Positions 1 through 10,905 of a stretch of 64,000 nucleotides of DNA are shown here, one piece after another. How positions within the stretch are numbered: the stretch's first letter is position 1; every line of letters begins with the position of its first letter. Source of the DNA: Bettongia penicillata ogilbyi (lineage: Eukaryota; Chordata; Mammalia; Diprotodontia; Potoroidae); the NCBI GenBank assembly GCA_023548195.1, contig JAJHZJ010000399.1, forward strand, positions 7,755,100-7,819,099. The letters are read 5' to 3'. The notes under the pieces were generated by a model. It saw only the letters and a program-made list of their open reading frames with translations. It had not been told where the DNA came from and did not search any database. A program made the translations under genes and the position numbers.

Positions 1-162
1 TGCCTAAGCAGCAACACTCCAAAAACAGCAAGTTTGGTAAAAGCCTGGTTATACAGGAAATTCTGTTTTTTCTAGCTAATAAAGAAGAAAAGCACAGTAT
101 CATTCTAATGGTACTTGTTTATGATCTCCTATTTCCTTTATTATATGCAAAATATGGAGAGG

Positions 163-525
163 CAAGAAAAATCAAAAGATTCAGTTTAATTTGAAATTAT
201 TAAGTATCTACTATATGCAAAGTATTCTGATAGCTTCAAGGAATTCAATGAAAAATACCTGCACAATCTCAGCCACCAAGTATCTTACAATGCCATCTTT
301 ACAGGGCCAGGAAGAAATATACACCAATGAACATATTGCAAATAAGAATGAAAAAACTCAGAATATCAGAGATTCAGGGAGAGAGGAATTTCATCTAACT
401 AGGAGAATTAGGAAAAACTTAAAAAACAAGTTAGTAACTGAGGCAGGCCTTCAAAGTAAGAATTTTATTGAAATTCAGAGATGACAAGAGAGTTCAACTG
501 GACACTGCTGAAAGTTAACCTGATG
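163..525 (-). repeat. L2/CR1-like LINE remnant
   Basis: Contains the worn reverse-strand signature of an L2-type 3' end (attattaagtatctacta followed by a diverged tail). A related copy lies at 2965-3310: both share an 'aaagattcagtttaat' start, a 'gggagaat..aggaaaa' middle and an 'agatgacaag.gagt' end. Family assignment is by eye. Confidence 0.5.
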
Positions 526-551
526 ATCTACTTTTTTGTTGTCTCTCTTAG

Positions 552-665
552 TATGCAATCAATCAAACCAATATTTATTATTTCCTCTGTTCCAGGCACT
601 ATGCTAAGCTCTGGAGACATAAATAAAAAGAATGAAATTATTCCTACTCATAATGACCTTGCATT
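552..665 (-). repeat. L2-like 3' end fragment
   Basis: Begins with the AATC-type short tandem typical of a reversed L2 3' terminus, followed by a 'ccaggcactatgctaagctc' signature. This is a truncated old fragment. Confidence 0.6.
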
Positions 666-1354
666 CCATTTAATCAAGATGTTTGCCCACAGTCATACCA
701 CTAATAGTAGTATTACAGAACCAAAAGTTGAGCCCACATCCTCCGGGTTCAAAACCAGTCTTCTACATATTATACTTCAATGTCATTCTTGCCTCAAGAA
801 GATTTCAAGAAGTGTCATAGGGGTTTATCAAGGGAAAGTTGATATTCAAAGGTTGCTCACATATAATTACTAAGGTCACTTTAAGAAAACATTTATGAAA
901 ATACTCTTTTGCAAGACAAAACTTTTGTTTTTGCTTTTTTAAAGTATTTACATGAGGTTTCTTGATAAATATTTACAAAGTTTTCATTAACACACCTTTG
1001 AATTCTCATGTCACAGTATTCCTAGCCATGACCTCCTAAGTCATGACCTAAGCCTCTGAATTTTTTTTCCCTTCTTCTTGTTCTCCAATAAAAAATGCAT
1101 CTAATCATTAATGCCCTACTAAGGAAATGATGGGATATCACTAAGGCATTATTCTTTACAGATAATATGCATGCATTTTATCAGAGGCTTTCAATATCTT
1201 AACACAAAGGAATTGCTAAGTGACAAAAATATCAGATATCTCAGCAGACAGGAGTAGAAGAAATGTTTTCAGACAAGGAGACTTTGCAGGTCCCTTATAT
1301 CACATCCTAAATGCAGCTGCCTATTCTGCCTACAAGCTAGACTTCACAATAATC
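666..1354. other. Unassigned AT-rich sequence
   Basis: No family could be recognised. Plus-strand reading frames here are short, with no codon-use or domain support. Confidence 0.5.
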
Positions 1355-1400
1355 TTTATTTTCATTCATTCACTCAACATTTATTAAGGACTTGCTGTGT
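1355..1400 (-). repeat. L2-like 3' terminus
   Basis: Short remnant with 'attcattcactcaacattta' followed by a decayed size/abundance motif of the L2 3' end in reverse. Confidence 0.5.
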
Positions 1401-1442
1401 GGATGTGTGAACATACTGACATCATTTTTACATATGTGTAAT

Positions 1443-1916
1443 TGTAATGGTAATTTAAATGGGAAAAATCTTTCCCATTCATTAATAGGCCCATGTGAAC
1501 TGCTTAAATCATATGGAAGTCTAAGTTATATGTGGTGGGAGGAGCTTTCTAAACATGTGGAATAGGAAGGGTAGAGCAGAACTGGGAGGAAGCTGATCAG
1601 GCTAGTAAGAGCTGGGAAGGACATAGGCAAGCAGGCACAGCTAGACTCCTGAGAATTTGTTTGTTTGTGGGAAGATCCTGGGGAATGGGGCAAGGAGGCT
1701 TGGAAATGCCTTTGTCCCCTGTAGCGCAAATGTGTATTGATCTCTTGGCTACTATGACTAATTTGGCTTTCTGGTTTTAGGATTTGGCTTTAAGGTGTCT
1801 GAATAAATGTTTTCTTCTGCCTTCTATATGGAAAGTCTGTTATACTTTGTGACTGAGAACTGTGCCAGCATATTCACAATCACTGCCAGTGCTATGACTA
1901 TTGCTTTGGTGATACA
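1443..1916 (+). mobile_element. Solo LTR, class III-like ERV family
   Basis: A 474-bp LTR beginning TGTAATGG and ending GATACA. It is bounded by a perfect 5-bp direct repeat, GTAAT, at 1438-1442 and 1917-1921. It aligns by eye along its whole length with the two LTRs of the provirus at 44551-49625 in reverse. Shared blocks include 'aatctttcccattcattaa', 'ggaataggaagggtagagca', 'gaatttgtttgtttgtggga' and the 'gaataaatg' polyadenylation region. No internal sequence follows, so this is a solo LTR left by recombination between LTRs. The 5-bp duplication fits ERV-L type integration. Confidence 0.85.
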
Positions 1917-1921
1917 GTAAT

Positions 1922-2003
1922 ATAAGACATGACACCTTCTTGGACCTTAATTTTCTCACTTATGAAATGAGATCAGGCTAAGTGATCTCTGATGTCCTCA
2001 TAC
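1922..2003 (+). repeat. MIR-like SINE fragment
   Basis: Shows a worn 'ttttctcacttatgaaatga' block, corresponding to the 'cctcatctgtaaaatg' segment of MIR/CORE SINEs. Confidence 0.5.
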
Positions 2004-2004
2004 C

Positions 2005-2165
2005 ATTAGAGGTGGAAGGGACCACCAAGGTCGTATAGTTCAACCACTTCCTTTTACAAGAGGAGACTGAGATTCATAGAAATAAAGTGAGTTACTCTAA
2101 CTCACACAAGTAGCAAATGAGGGAGCCAGGATTTGAACTGATGTCCTCTAATAACAAATGCACTA
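2005..2165 (-). repeat. MIR-like CORE-SINE
   Basis: Reads as reverse MIR: 'gaggtggaagggaccaccaa', then 'acaagaggagactgagattc', a 'tcacacaagtagcaaatgag' block and 'gccaggatttgaactgatgt'. Confidence 0.75.
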
Positions 2166-2764
2166 TGTAACTTGTACTCACCATTAAACACACAAACCAG
2201 CCAGAAGGAATCCCACATTGCTTTCTGGCATATTAGAAATAAAACCGACTTTCTGTCAGCAGGATATAGCAACTATCCTTCATTTATACTGAGAGACCCT
2301 GGTAGGAAAAAGAGGGGGAAAACTGAGATCTACCTTTCTCACATATACTATTTTAAGAGAGCATTTTTCTTCCAAGGTTCTTATCTCTGTGTTGTATTTT
2401 TTTTTTCATTTTGTTTTAAGAATTTATGGTATAGGGTAAGCACACGGCACTTTTATCTTCAATAATTCAGGTAGGTAATTGAAATTTATTTTCTTCAGCT
2501 TAGCATGGGAATATCTGATCAGAGGCTAAAGTTACATCAGCAGAAGAAAAATGGTGACAACTTCTGGGGGCATTGAAATCAAAGCTTGCAGATGAAAAGG
2601 ATATAAGTTCAATTTGAAAATGCACAGAAATTTTCACATCAAAGCAATGCCTGAAAAAAGTTGAAATAGAGCTATCATAATTCTAGAAATCAAAATTTTA
2701 ATATAAAAGACCTGTTTGAATTAAAAAGAGATCACAATATAATTCTAAATATGAAACAAGTAGT
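2166..2764. other. Unassigned sequence
   Basis: No recognisable repeat or gene. An open frame of 97 codons at 2172-2465 ends in low-complexity T-rich DNA and has no support. Confidence 0.5.
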
Positions 2765-2945
2765 TGTCATACTAGGTAGAGTGCTGGACTTGCAATCAGT
2801 AAGACTTCAGTTCCAAATCTACTACAGACATTTATAACTGTGTGACCCTGGGCAAGTCATTTAACCTCTGTCTCAGATTTCTCCACTGTAAAATAGAATA
2901 ATAGCACCTACTCATAGGTTTGGTGCAAAGATATTTGCATGGGAG
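2765..2945 (+). repeat. MIR/CORE-SINE
   Basis: Nearly full MIR pattern: 'agtgctggacttgcaatcag', then 'tgtgtgaccctgggcaagtc', then 'atttctccactgtaaaatag' and a 'tagcacctactcataggttt' tail region. Confidence 0.85.
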
Positions 2946-2964
2946 AGAAGACAAGTAAGAAAGA

Positions 2965-3310
2965 TTAAAAAGATTCAGTTTAATTCAATGCAAGCTTTTC
3001 TGATAGGTTCTTAGGTATAGAACGATGGAAAAGCCTAGACAAATCTATGCTTTCAGGTAGCTTACCGTTCAGCAGAGTGGTAAGGTACATACACAAATAG
3101 ATATAAAATGTATAAGTATGAGAAAGTGCATTGGAGAGAGAACAGAGAGACTTGAGACTTGGAGAAAGAAGGAAAGATTCTCCTCTAGCTGGGAGAATCA
3201 GGAAAACACTCCTGGAGGAACTGGGAACTAATATGGAACTCCAAGGAAAGAATTTCAACAGATAGAGATGACAAGGGAGTCCAATTGGTATTGCTAAAAG
3301 TAACTTTCCA
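2965..3310 (-). repeat. L2/CR1-like LINE remnant
   Basis: Diverged sister of the repeat at 163-525, with the same start, middle and end blocks. It is followed at 3350-3366 by an AATC run like a reversed L2 terminus. Confidence 0.5.
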
Positions 3311-3384
3311 CACTATCTTTTCTTATTTCCTCTATTCCCATCAGGCATTCCTATCAATTATCAATCAATCAACAAGAGTAGTAC

Positions 3385-3565
3385 TGTGTAACTGTAATAG
3401 AGTTGAAATAAAAGGGTCTGAGTTATTATCCCAGATCTGTCACCATCAATGCATCTTTGAACAAATTACTTAACCTTATTTTTCTCAACTGTAAAGTGAA
3501 GAGGTGAGATTAGATGATCTCTAAGATCCCTTTCACCTCTAAATCTCTGATTCTATAGTCCCAAG
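3385..3565 (+). repeat. MIR-like SINE
   Basis: Degenerate: 'ttacttaaccttatttttct', 'caactgtaaagtgaagaggt', then a 'gatgatctctaagatccctt' extension common in marsupial MIR copies. Confidence 0.65.
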
Positions 3566-3664
3566 GACTCTTTGAGAGGAGGTGAGATTACATTTAGGCT
3601 GAAGGGACCGAATTTCTAAAGAAGATCAACCATACTGGGAATCCTCTGAGAATTCTTGTTCTTC

Positions 3665-3705
3665 ATCATGAAATTTCAAATCAATCAATCAATCAATACT
3701 GATTA
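3665..3705 (-). repeat. L2 3' tail tandem (AATC)n
   Basis: Four tandem AATC units at about 3679-3695, the usual reversed terminus of an L2 copy. Little else of the element survives. Confidence 0.5.
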
Positions 3706-4065
3706 AAGAACTCTGACAGAGGGTTTTAAAGAAGCAATGCCTCTACTTACTACAGAGTCCTCTTCAGCTACACATCAGCCATATTTTGCCCTCTCCACAT
3801 GTTTCTGCATTCGTGGATTTCTAGATCCATTCAAGAATTTAGAACCGTAGGAGACCTTACAAATAAACAATCCTTAAAAACTTTAGAATTCTAGTCAATG
3901 TAATGACCAACCACCACTTAAGAAGATTGATGAAGGACACTGTCTATCTCATGACAGAGAAGATAGAGTAATTAATGTGTATAATGAGAAACATGTTTTT
4001 GGATGTGACTAATATGGGAATTTAGCTTGCTTGACTATGCTGATATGACACTGGGAATATTTTCC

Positions 4066-4215
4066 CTTCTTTTAACTTCCATTTTTTCTTTCCCTCCTTC
4101 CTTTCTTTTTTCCCTCTTTTTTATTCTTTCTTTCCTTTATCTCTCCCTAATTTTTTTCTCTTTCTTTCTTTTTGTTTCCTTTTTTCTTTGATTTGCTTTC
4201 TTTCTTTTCTTCAAG
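4066..4215 (+). repeat. Polypyrimidine tract
   Basis: About 150 bases that are almost entirely C/T, with interspersed CTTT and CCTT runs. Part of it may be a decayed microsatellite. It ends at a 'cttcaaggtcatc' sequence of mixed composition. Confidence 0.8.
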
Positions 4216-4384
4216 GTCATCTCTCTCCATAATACCATGCTGCCTATCTATCAGAATGAAATCATTACCCTTTAAATTTTGGGGGAAGCCCAATTTGCCC
4301 CTACTCAAATTATTGGTCTGGATGGAAAAGATATTTGAAGGCACAAGCCCCTCTTGGCAATCTCTCTGACTAATTCATATTTTA

Positions 4385-5222
4385 AAAGGGCACTACCATC
4401 ATCCCAGGCACCCAAGTCCACAACTTTGCTGTCATCCTCACCTCAACTTTCCTTCATCCTACATATCCATTCAGTTGCCAAAGCTTATCATTTCTGTTTT
4501 AACAATCTCTCTCCTAGATATTCCCTTCCCTATACCCACAGAGCCCCCATTCTAGTTCAAGTCCGATCATTTCAGTTGCTGATTGCAAGGATCTCCTTTT
4601 TAGTCTCCCTGTTCATACCTCTCCTTACTCCAATCTATCTGCCACAAAACCACAGAGTAATGCTCCTAAAATGTAGTCACACTATGCCCTTCATTCCCAT
4701 TCAATAAACTAATGCTTCTCTATTACTTCTAGGATCAAATATAAACTCATCTACTGGCCACTTACAGTTCTTCATAGTCTAATCCAGTCTTTCCTTTCCA
4801 GCCTGTTTACATGCTACTTCCATCCACACTCTATGATTAAGCCAGTGTGGCTGCTAATATTGCTGCTACTTATGCATGTATGATTTTTCATATCCATCTC
4901 ATTTACACCAGTTGTACCCATGCCTGTAATATTTTTTCTTATCATTTCAATATCTAAGAATCTCTTATTTTCTTCAAGACTAAACTCCAGTATCCCCTTT
5001 CTGGTCACTGCTGCCCTCTATAGGCTAGTGTCTTCTCTTTCTAAGGATACCTTGAGTCTACTTTGTATTTAGCTTGTATTTACTGAGATATACACAATTG
5101 TTCCCTTCACTGGAATTAAGTTCTTTGAGGGCAGGATCATTTTCACTTTGGACTGTATCACTAGTGCTTAGCACAGTGCCTGGCACGTAGAATATATTTA
5201 ATATTTTTGATTAATTGAGTTA
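4385..5222 (+). repeat. L2/CR1-like LINE, 3' half
   Basis: Decayed coding end plus 3' UTR of an L2-family element in sense direction. Landmarks in order: a 'ccaagtccacaactttgctg' block, 'tccattcagttgccaaagct', 'agtaatgctcctaaaatgta', 'aggatcaaatataaactcat', 'cagtctttcctttccagcct', 'ttgagggcaggatcattttc' and 'agcacagtgcctggcacgta', finishing with a TTGATTAATTGA-type terminus. The frame is closed by many stops. Confidence 0.8.
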
Positions 5223-6160
5223 TGTCTAGATCAATCTGGATAAATGAGAGATACAGAGAGAAGTAGAGGAGGAGATAGAGGCATATAATACATAGATATA
5301 GATACAAGGATATCTACCCTTGATCCTGTTTACTCTTTTACCAGAAAAAAAAGGAATTGAACAAATTACATTCTGCCCTTTGAGAAGCTTTATCCACAAG
5401 AGTTTTTTTCCTAAATTTCCTCAGACTGGAGAAATCAAATTTAACACTCATATAGCAAATGGATCTGTGATCTCACTGGTGTGGATGTTCCCTAAAATGA
5501 CACAAACCACCTTCCATACGTATCTATCATGACCTATTATTGAACCTATATCATTGCATGTTCTTGTCACAGTGGTTCTACCCAATATACTAAAGATGTT
5601 CATCACTTTCCCTGATGAAGCTCATGGACAGCCTCATTCTAAATATTTGCTTAATCAGTGTACTTTTTTAAAATCACACATTTCTTTTGTTTGGAAATTG
5701 AAAGTTATAGTAGGGCCATCAGTAACTTGATGTAGCTTCCCTGACCGTGACACAGCTTCATTCCTAAATTAAGTCCAGCTTTCCCAGGGAAAGCATAAAA
5801 GTTTCCAACTTCAGGGCTTGGTGAGTATTCAAGACCATGTAAGTTGCCATATCCTAATGACTGACTGACCAGACACATTTCCAGATAAAGATGGGGATGG
5901 AGGGGAGTTTGCAGGTAGTTTACAGAGAAGTTAAGTGCCACTGTATTATTGTTGCATAACCTTGTTGTATTAGGGCAAAGTAAACCACCTCCTTTATTCA
6001 GTGTCTTGCTATTCTTCATTTCATCCCAACGTCTGACTTGAACTAAGAAAGTGCCTGTATTAAAACCACATCTACAATAAGAATTCAGTGATTTTATAAG
6101 CATGGGGTATTGACAATGAGGAATCCACTTTTACCAATGCAAATCAGTATCTTCTTCCCA
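5223..6160. other. Unassigned sequence
   Basis: No family recognised. A minus-strand open frame of 132 codons (5705-6103) has no recognisable domain. It could be a chance frame or an old unclassified repeat. Confidence 0.45.
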
Positions 6161-6164
6161 ACTT

Positions 6165-6300
6165 TTACCATGGTCTTTGAAGTTGCCTGAGGCATGGGGA
6201 GATGAAACTTGCCTAGGATTTCATAGTCACTATGTTTCAGGGGCACAATTTAAACTTAGGTCTTCCAAACCCCAAGGTTGGGTCTATATCCTGACTCAAT
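6165..6300 (-). repeat. MIR-like SINE fragment
   Basis: Reverse MIR traces: 'gatgaaacttgcctaggatt', then 'cacaatttaaacttaggtct'. Confidence 0.55.
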
Positions 6301-6494
6301 CATAAATTGGTTGGATAGCACTCTTTACTACATTTGTGCTTCATAGTTTCATATTTTTTCATGTATTACATTGTGTTCTTACTTATCACATACCTGTCCA
6401 ATGATTTCTAATAGAATTTTTTGTTTCCTTTTTATTTCTTATCATACTTGTCTTATATTCATTAACTTCTGTATAAAATTATTTCTAATTTCAA

Positions 6495-6985
6495 TGCAAT
6501 ACCCATAGCAACCACTATGAATATATATGAGTATTTCTAGGGTAAATTCACAGAATATAAATAACTATCTTCCTCAAAGATAAAACCAAGATATTTTTGC
6601 AGATACCAGAACACCAAATTCACCATGATAACAAAGAAATTTATACACATCACCAATCCAGGGAGCACTGACATCCCCAAGCCTTCCCTCCATAAGGCCT
6701 CCTCACAAATAAGCTCCCCTAGGCAAAATTCCTCTCTCTCTCACTCATGCTAGCTGTTCTGCCTCACCTCTGCCCAGCTCTCTCCCACCTCTGCCTCACT
6801 CTCTCTTCCAGCTCCATCTTTCCTGCTCCACCCATTGGGCAAGCTCCTCCCACCATGGGTTACATGTGATTCAAACTCTGTGTGACTCAGGCTCCATCAC
6901 AGCAGGCAGTTGGGCCAGAGCTCAAATCAGGTCAGACAGATGTATTAATGGGTGGGAAAGATCTTCCCATTCCATTAACATTACA
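6495..6985 (-). mobile_element. Solo LTR, same family, diverged
   Basis: Reverse-strand LTR related to those at 1443, 12994 and 44551/49143. Shared blocks are 'ctgctccacccattgggcaa', 'gctcctcccaccatgggtta', 'gtattaatgggtgggaaaga' and a terminal 'cattaacattaca'. The opposite end begins near 'tgcaataccc'. No clean 5-bp duplication was found, so the limits are approximate. It is more diverged than the other copies. Confidence 0.7.
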
Positions 6986-6989
6986 TTAC

Positions 6990-7924
6990 TCTAGTTACTA
7001 AGTGCTTTAATTTATCCATATGCTATTTTTCAACATCAATAACTTGTCTTAATCACTTAGATTAGAGTGCTTTTAATTGTACAACGTATGTTTTCTTTTC
7101 TAGCTACATACTAATTTTCATGTTTGTGTGGAATCTGATGATACTAATACTACATATTCAGAAATGACTGCCAGATAAGTTATGTGTTATTCCATAGTGG
7201 CCTTTTTAGAAAGGTTTATTATAATCTCTATAATCTACAATATCTAATGAAATTATGTTTCCTATTGCCTTTGTGTACACAATAAAATCAACTTCTACAT
7301 TTGTCTTCCCAAGACATATTAGCTATCATTCCATTTAGCTGCAACTATCTTCTGTATTTTTGTATTGCTGGCATTGCTTATTTATTTTTTAGTGAGAATA
7401 AAAAGATCAATATGGTTTAGTTTTTTCCAGTTGTTTATAGGTCCACTTGTCATTAGAGTCAAATTCCATTAGAGTCAAAGTATAGTTCTCTTGCAACTTC
7501 CCAGAGACTGAGAGAAGCTGTGGGATCCAACACTTTCTTGTCCCCAAAATTCCACATATCCAAAGTTTCTGATTCTCTCTCCCCAGGGAACTTTTTTATT
7601 GTAAATTTTGGGGTTGGAGAGAGAAGCAAGGAAGCTCAGAAGTTTAATTACATGGGAGCTGTGTGATTCTTAGCACCATCTTCTCCCTTTTAGTCACTCT
7701 CCCACTATCAACGAGTGAACAGCCTACTAATGCTGAGCCTCTGCATACTTAGCTAAAGTGGTTACTCCCTAGCAGTCTTAGCTTGTGGCTTGGATCTTAC
7801 TCAGTGGTCTTTCCAGATGGTAGAATTTCTAAGATTTTGTGTTCCAATGACATAGCATTCAAGAACCCAAAGTCATAACATATAATATATTGTTGTAAGC
7901 TTCCAGCTAGTATAATGGTTTAAA
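6990..7924. other. Unassigned AT-rich sequence
   Basis: No gene and no repeat recognised with confidence. Composition is ordinary for the flanks. Confidence 0.45.
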
Positions 7925-8285
7925 GTATTTATAGCAGTTCTCTTTGTGGTAGCAAAGAACTGGAAATTGCAGGGATGCCCATCAATTGGGAAATGGATGA
8001 ACAAGTTATGATATATGATTGTGAAGGAGTACTACTGTACTATAAGAAATGATGAGCTCAATGATTTTTTAAAAAATATGGAAATACTTGCACAAAATAA
8101 TGAAGGGTGAAATGAGAAAAACCAAGACAACACTGTATACAATAACAACAAAAATTGTTTTAAGAATAACTTTGTGGGGGGAGGGAGGAGGAAGGGGAAA
8201 AAAATCTAAGTTATATGATAGTGACTGTAGAACACTGAAAATAAATAAAAGAAAAATAAATAAATATATAAATGAAATAAATGAT
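7925..8285 (+). repeat. 5'-truncated L1 3' end
   Basis: Matches the C-terminal ORF2 and 3' UTR of the L1 at 34378-40530. The pattern 'tggtagcaaagaactggaaa', 'gggatgcccatcaattggga' aligns with bases near 40010. It ends in an A-rich AAATAAAT tail at 8235-8280. A dead fragment. Confidence 0.85.
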
Positions 8286-8404
8286 TCTTAGCCAGCTTTT
8301 TCCACAAATACTCCAAAAATGATCTACTCATGCTCAGTGAAGAACTTTCATTTCTTTTAGTATCTTACAGATATTAATTAATGAAATGGAGGGCAGTTTT
8401 GTTA

Positions 8405-8590
8405 GGGTCCAAGCTCTGGACTGTGGCCCCCTGAGGGAGAAGTTAGGAGCCAAGCTCTGGACCGTGGCCCACTGAGGAGCCTGGAAGACGCCCCAGGTGT
8501 TAACCCACCTTCGGGACCCCCCGGAGAGATTCCCGTCTGGCCTAGTAGCCAGGCGAAGACCAGGGAATAGCCCCGTGCACAGTTTGATAG
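8405..8590. other. GC-rich unidentified insert
   Basis: A sharply bounded GC-rich island of about 185 bp in AT-rich DNA. It contains an internal near-duplicate: 'caagctctggactgtggccc' at about 8409 and 'caagctctggaccgtggccc' at about 8453. It has CpGs and a 'gaagacgcccc..ggtgttaac' region. It resembles part of an LTR or processed RNA more than local unique DNA, but no family was recognised. A minus-strand frame of 95 codons crosses it and is unsupported. Confidence 0.5.
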
Positions 8591-8594
8591 AAAG

Positions 8595-8760
8595 ATTACA
8601 TTTGGAATAAGAAGTATTCATCTAAATCCAAACTCTACAACTCCTGTGTGATCAAGTCACTTAAATTCTCTGGACCTCAGTTTCTTCAACTATAAAAAAA
8701 AAAAAAACAATGGCACAAATAACCATGGTCTCTTTTAGTTCTAAACTATTGTCCAATTTC
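8595..8760 (+). repeat. MIR-like SINE
   Basis: 'tgtgtgatcaagtcacttaa', 'ctggacctcagtttcttcaa', then an internal A(14) run. Confidence 0.7.
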
Positions 8761-9229
8761 TAATATCTAACTTGTTAATGTGCTCATTCTTACTTTATGA
8801 ACAATCCAGTTTCTTTGCTAATTATATATATTTTTAATAATGTTTGTTATACTGTTTCTTACATTCAATTCATTGGCAGCATGATGTCCTATGATTCATT
8901 GTCATAAAGCATCCCTGAAAGAATATTTAAACTTTTTCAGCTGTGAAAACTTTATAATCACTGAAAACATTGCAGTTTTCTGAAGGCAATTCTTGTCTGT
9001 CTCCTCCCTCTACTCACTCAGTTCTAGATTTAGCTCTCTGTCTACCTACAGCTTTCCATTTCATTGCAAGCAGAAGAATACAGTTCAGGGGATAATTGAT
9101 ATCACTCTCAATTCTTGGTAGATCATGTTCCACAGTGTTAAACAAAGAGATATTTGCCAAACATGTCATGTTAAATGCTCTAAGGTGCAAACAGAAGAAG
9201 AGTTTCTTATTTAAATAAAAAGAATAACT

Positions 9230-9597
9230 TTGAGTGAATAAGTTATTTTGACTATTATAAATACCCAAATTAACTATAAAGGACATAGGAGGAAAGACAG
9301 TATCCATATCCATAGAAAGAACTTGTAAATAGAAGTATGTATAGAATAATTTTACATACGTGTATGTATGTGTGTATGTGTGTGTACATACACCTATTTG
9401 TGTCTAATGGTAGCTCTCTCTTGGAAATGGGGAGGAGAAAAAAGAAATCTTTATGATAATTTTGTTGTATATTTGAAAGGAATAGCGAGTTATGCATAGT
9501 AGTCTTAAAGTTTCACGTGCAATCATCTTTTTTTTATTGTACTATGATATGGAAATGCTTGTTTTATTCCATTAAAAAAATTTTAAAAAGAACCCAA
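9230..9597 (+). repeat. L1 3' UTR fragment (older family)
   Basis: Carries a 3' UTR block 'ggaaatggggaggagaaaaa', 'gtatatttgaaaggaatagc', 'agtttcacgtgcaatcatct', ending in an A-rich tail. The same block recurs at 42455-42640. An internal TATG/TG microsatellite lies at about 9346-9386. Confidence 0.65.
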
Positions 9598-9727
9598 AGT
9601 CATCTTCGGTTTGTGGGGAAAAATTGAATAAACTCATTCACAATGTCATCCAATTTATTCTCTTCTAGAAAATATCTAACTGAGACATGAAATCCTTCTA
9701 TTCCCAACTTCTTAGTTGGGAAGTGAG

Positions 9728-9925
9728 GAAGCAGTATGCCGCAATGGAAAGAACATAGGTTTTGAAATCAAAGCATCTGGGTTTTAATATCGACTTTCCC
9801 ACTTACCACTTACATGGCCTTGGGCAAATCAGTAACTCTCTTAACCCCAATTTTCTGATATATAAACTAAAAGGGTAGGACTAGAGAAAGGCTAAGGAAG
9901 CTCCCAGCTCTACACCTATGATCAC
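9728..9925 (+). repeat. MIR/CORE-SINE
   Basis: 'catggccttgggcaaatcag', 'aaccccaattttctgatata', and a 3' part with 'agctcccagctctacaccta'. Confidence 0.7.
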
Positions 9926-10079
9926 CTGCCCCTGAAACTAATATTATCTCAATCCCAACAAAGACTTTAAATAGGTTTAAGTCAAGGGAACAGAGATCGG
10001 AAAAACAAATCATCATTTGACTGTAAATAAACAGACCGATAATACCTGGCATTCATATAACACTTGAAAGTTTGAAAAA

Positions 10080-10130
10080 AAAAATCATATACATACATAT
10101 ATACACATATATGTGTATACATTTATGTTT
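10080..10130. repeat. TA/CA microsatellite with dyad symmetry
   Basis: Alternating TACA/TATA units; 'tatacacatatatgtgtata' is a perfect inverted repeat. Confidence 0.8.
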
Positions 10131-10324
10131 AAAATGTATAATCAAATTTTATACTAATAACCACTCTATTATAATCCATTATTATTTTAAAATTATTTTC
10201 AATAGCAATAATTATATTCTGTCCTTATTATCACCACTACCAACTCCCATTAAAGAAGAAAGAAAAAAATTATTTGTAACAAGTAGTACAATTAAGCAGA
10301 ACAAATTCCCATATTGACCAATAT

Positions 10325-10430
10325 TAGTACTTTATAGATGAGAAAATTGTAGATGAGGACCAGGATTTAAAGTCAGGCTTCTCTTTATTTAAGTCTAATG
10401 TTCTTCCTACTATATCTTACTATTCCCCCT
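10325..10430 (-). repeat. MIR-like SINE fragment
   Basis: Reverse MIR block 'ttatagatgagaaaattgta' followed by 'ccaggatttaaagtcaggct'. Confidence 0.6.
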
Positions 10431-10711
10431 ATAACTGAAAAGATGTTCCAGTTTAGACATTTTTATAAGTATTTTTGAGATGCTGGTTTACCGTTAGCTT
10501 ATTTCATTAATTAATGAAAACATGGATCTTACTGATGTTCCCATGGACTAAAATAGGATGTGGTATATTTCTTTTGTATGAGAAGCAAGTTAGTCACTGT
10601 CTGAGACATGTATAAATGAGATAGACCAGTTTTACAGTGAGATCAAGAACTATAATGGATAGACTGAACCCCCCAGCTGGTATTCACAAAATAAAAATAG
10701 GTGGAGATATT

Positions 10712-10905
10712 TTTGCTTGTCCTTTGCTCTCAAAGAGGACCAATGTACCTCAGGAGGGTGATGTTTTGACTTGCAGGTAAATTAAATTTAAGCGAGGAAG
10801 AACTATACAAAGCCATTAACCTCATTCTCTCCTCCAGAGTCATCTGAGTCCAGTGGCAAGACAAAGTACAAGACAACTGTCAGTGCCCCCTGGACATACA
10901 TCTTG
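10712..10905 (-). repeat. RTE-type 3' end / SINE tail
   Basis: 'gtcctttgctctcaaagagg', 'ctcattctctcctccagagt' and 'catctgagtccagtggcaag' match the tail of the SINE at 20081-20406 and the repeat at 58920-59430. Orientation is taken from the 20081 copy, whose tail end is on the left. Confidence 0.65.

Noticed and set aside
3679..3700. AATC tandem run considered as a CRISPR-like or satellite array
   Set aside because: It is the normal terminal repeat of an L2-type element; there are no spacers, and the genome is mammalian.
5705..6103. 132-codon minus-strand frame, considered as a possible gene
   Set aside because: No domain, no splice context, no related copy in the window; chance frames of this length occur in 64 kb.
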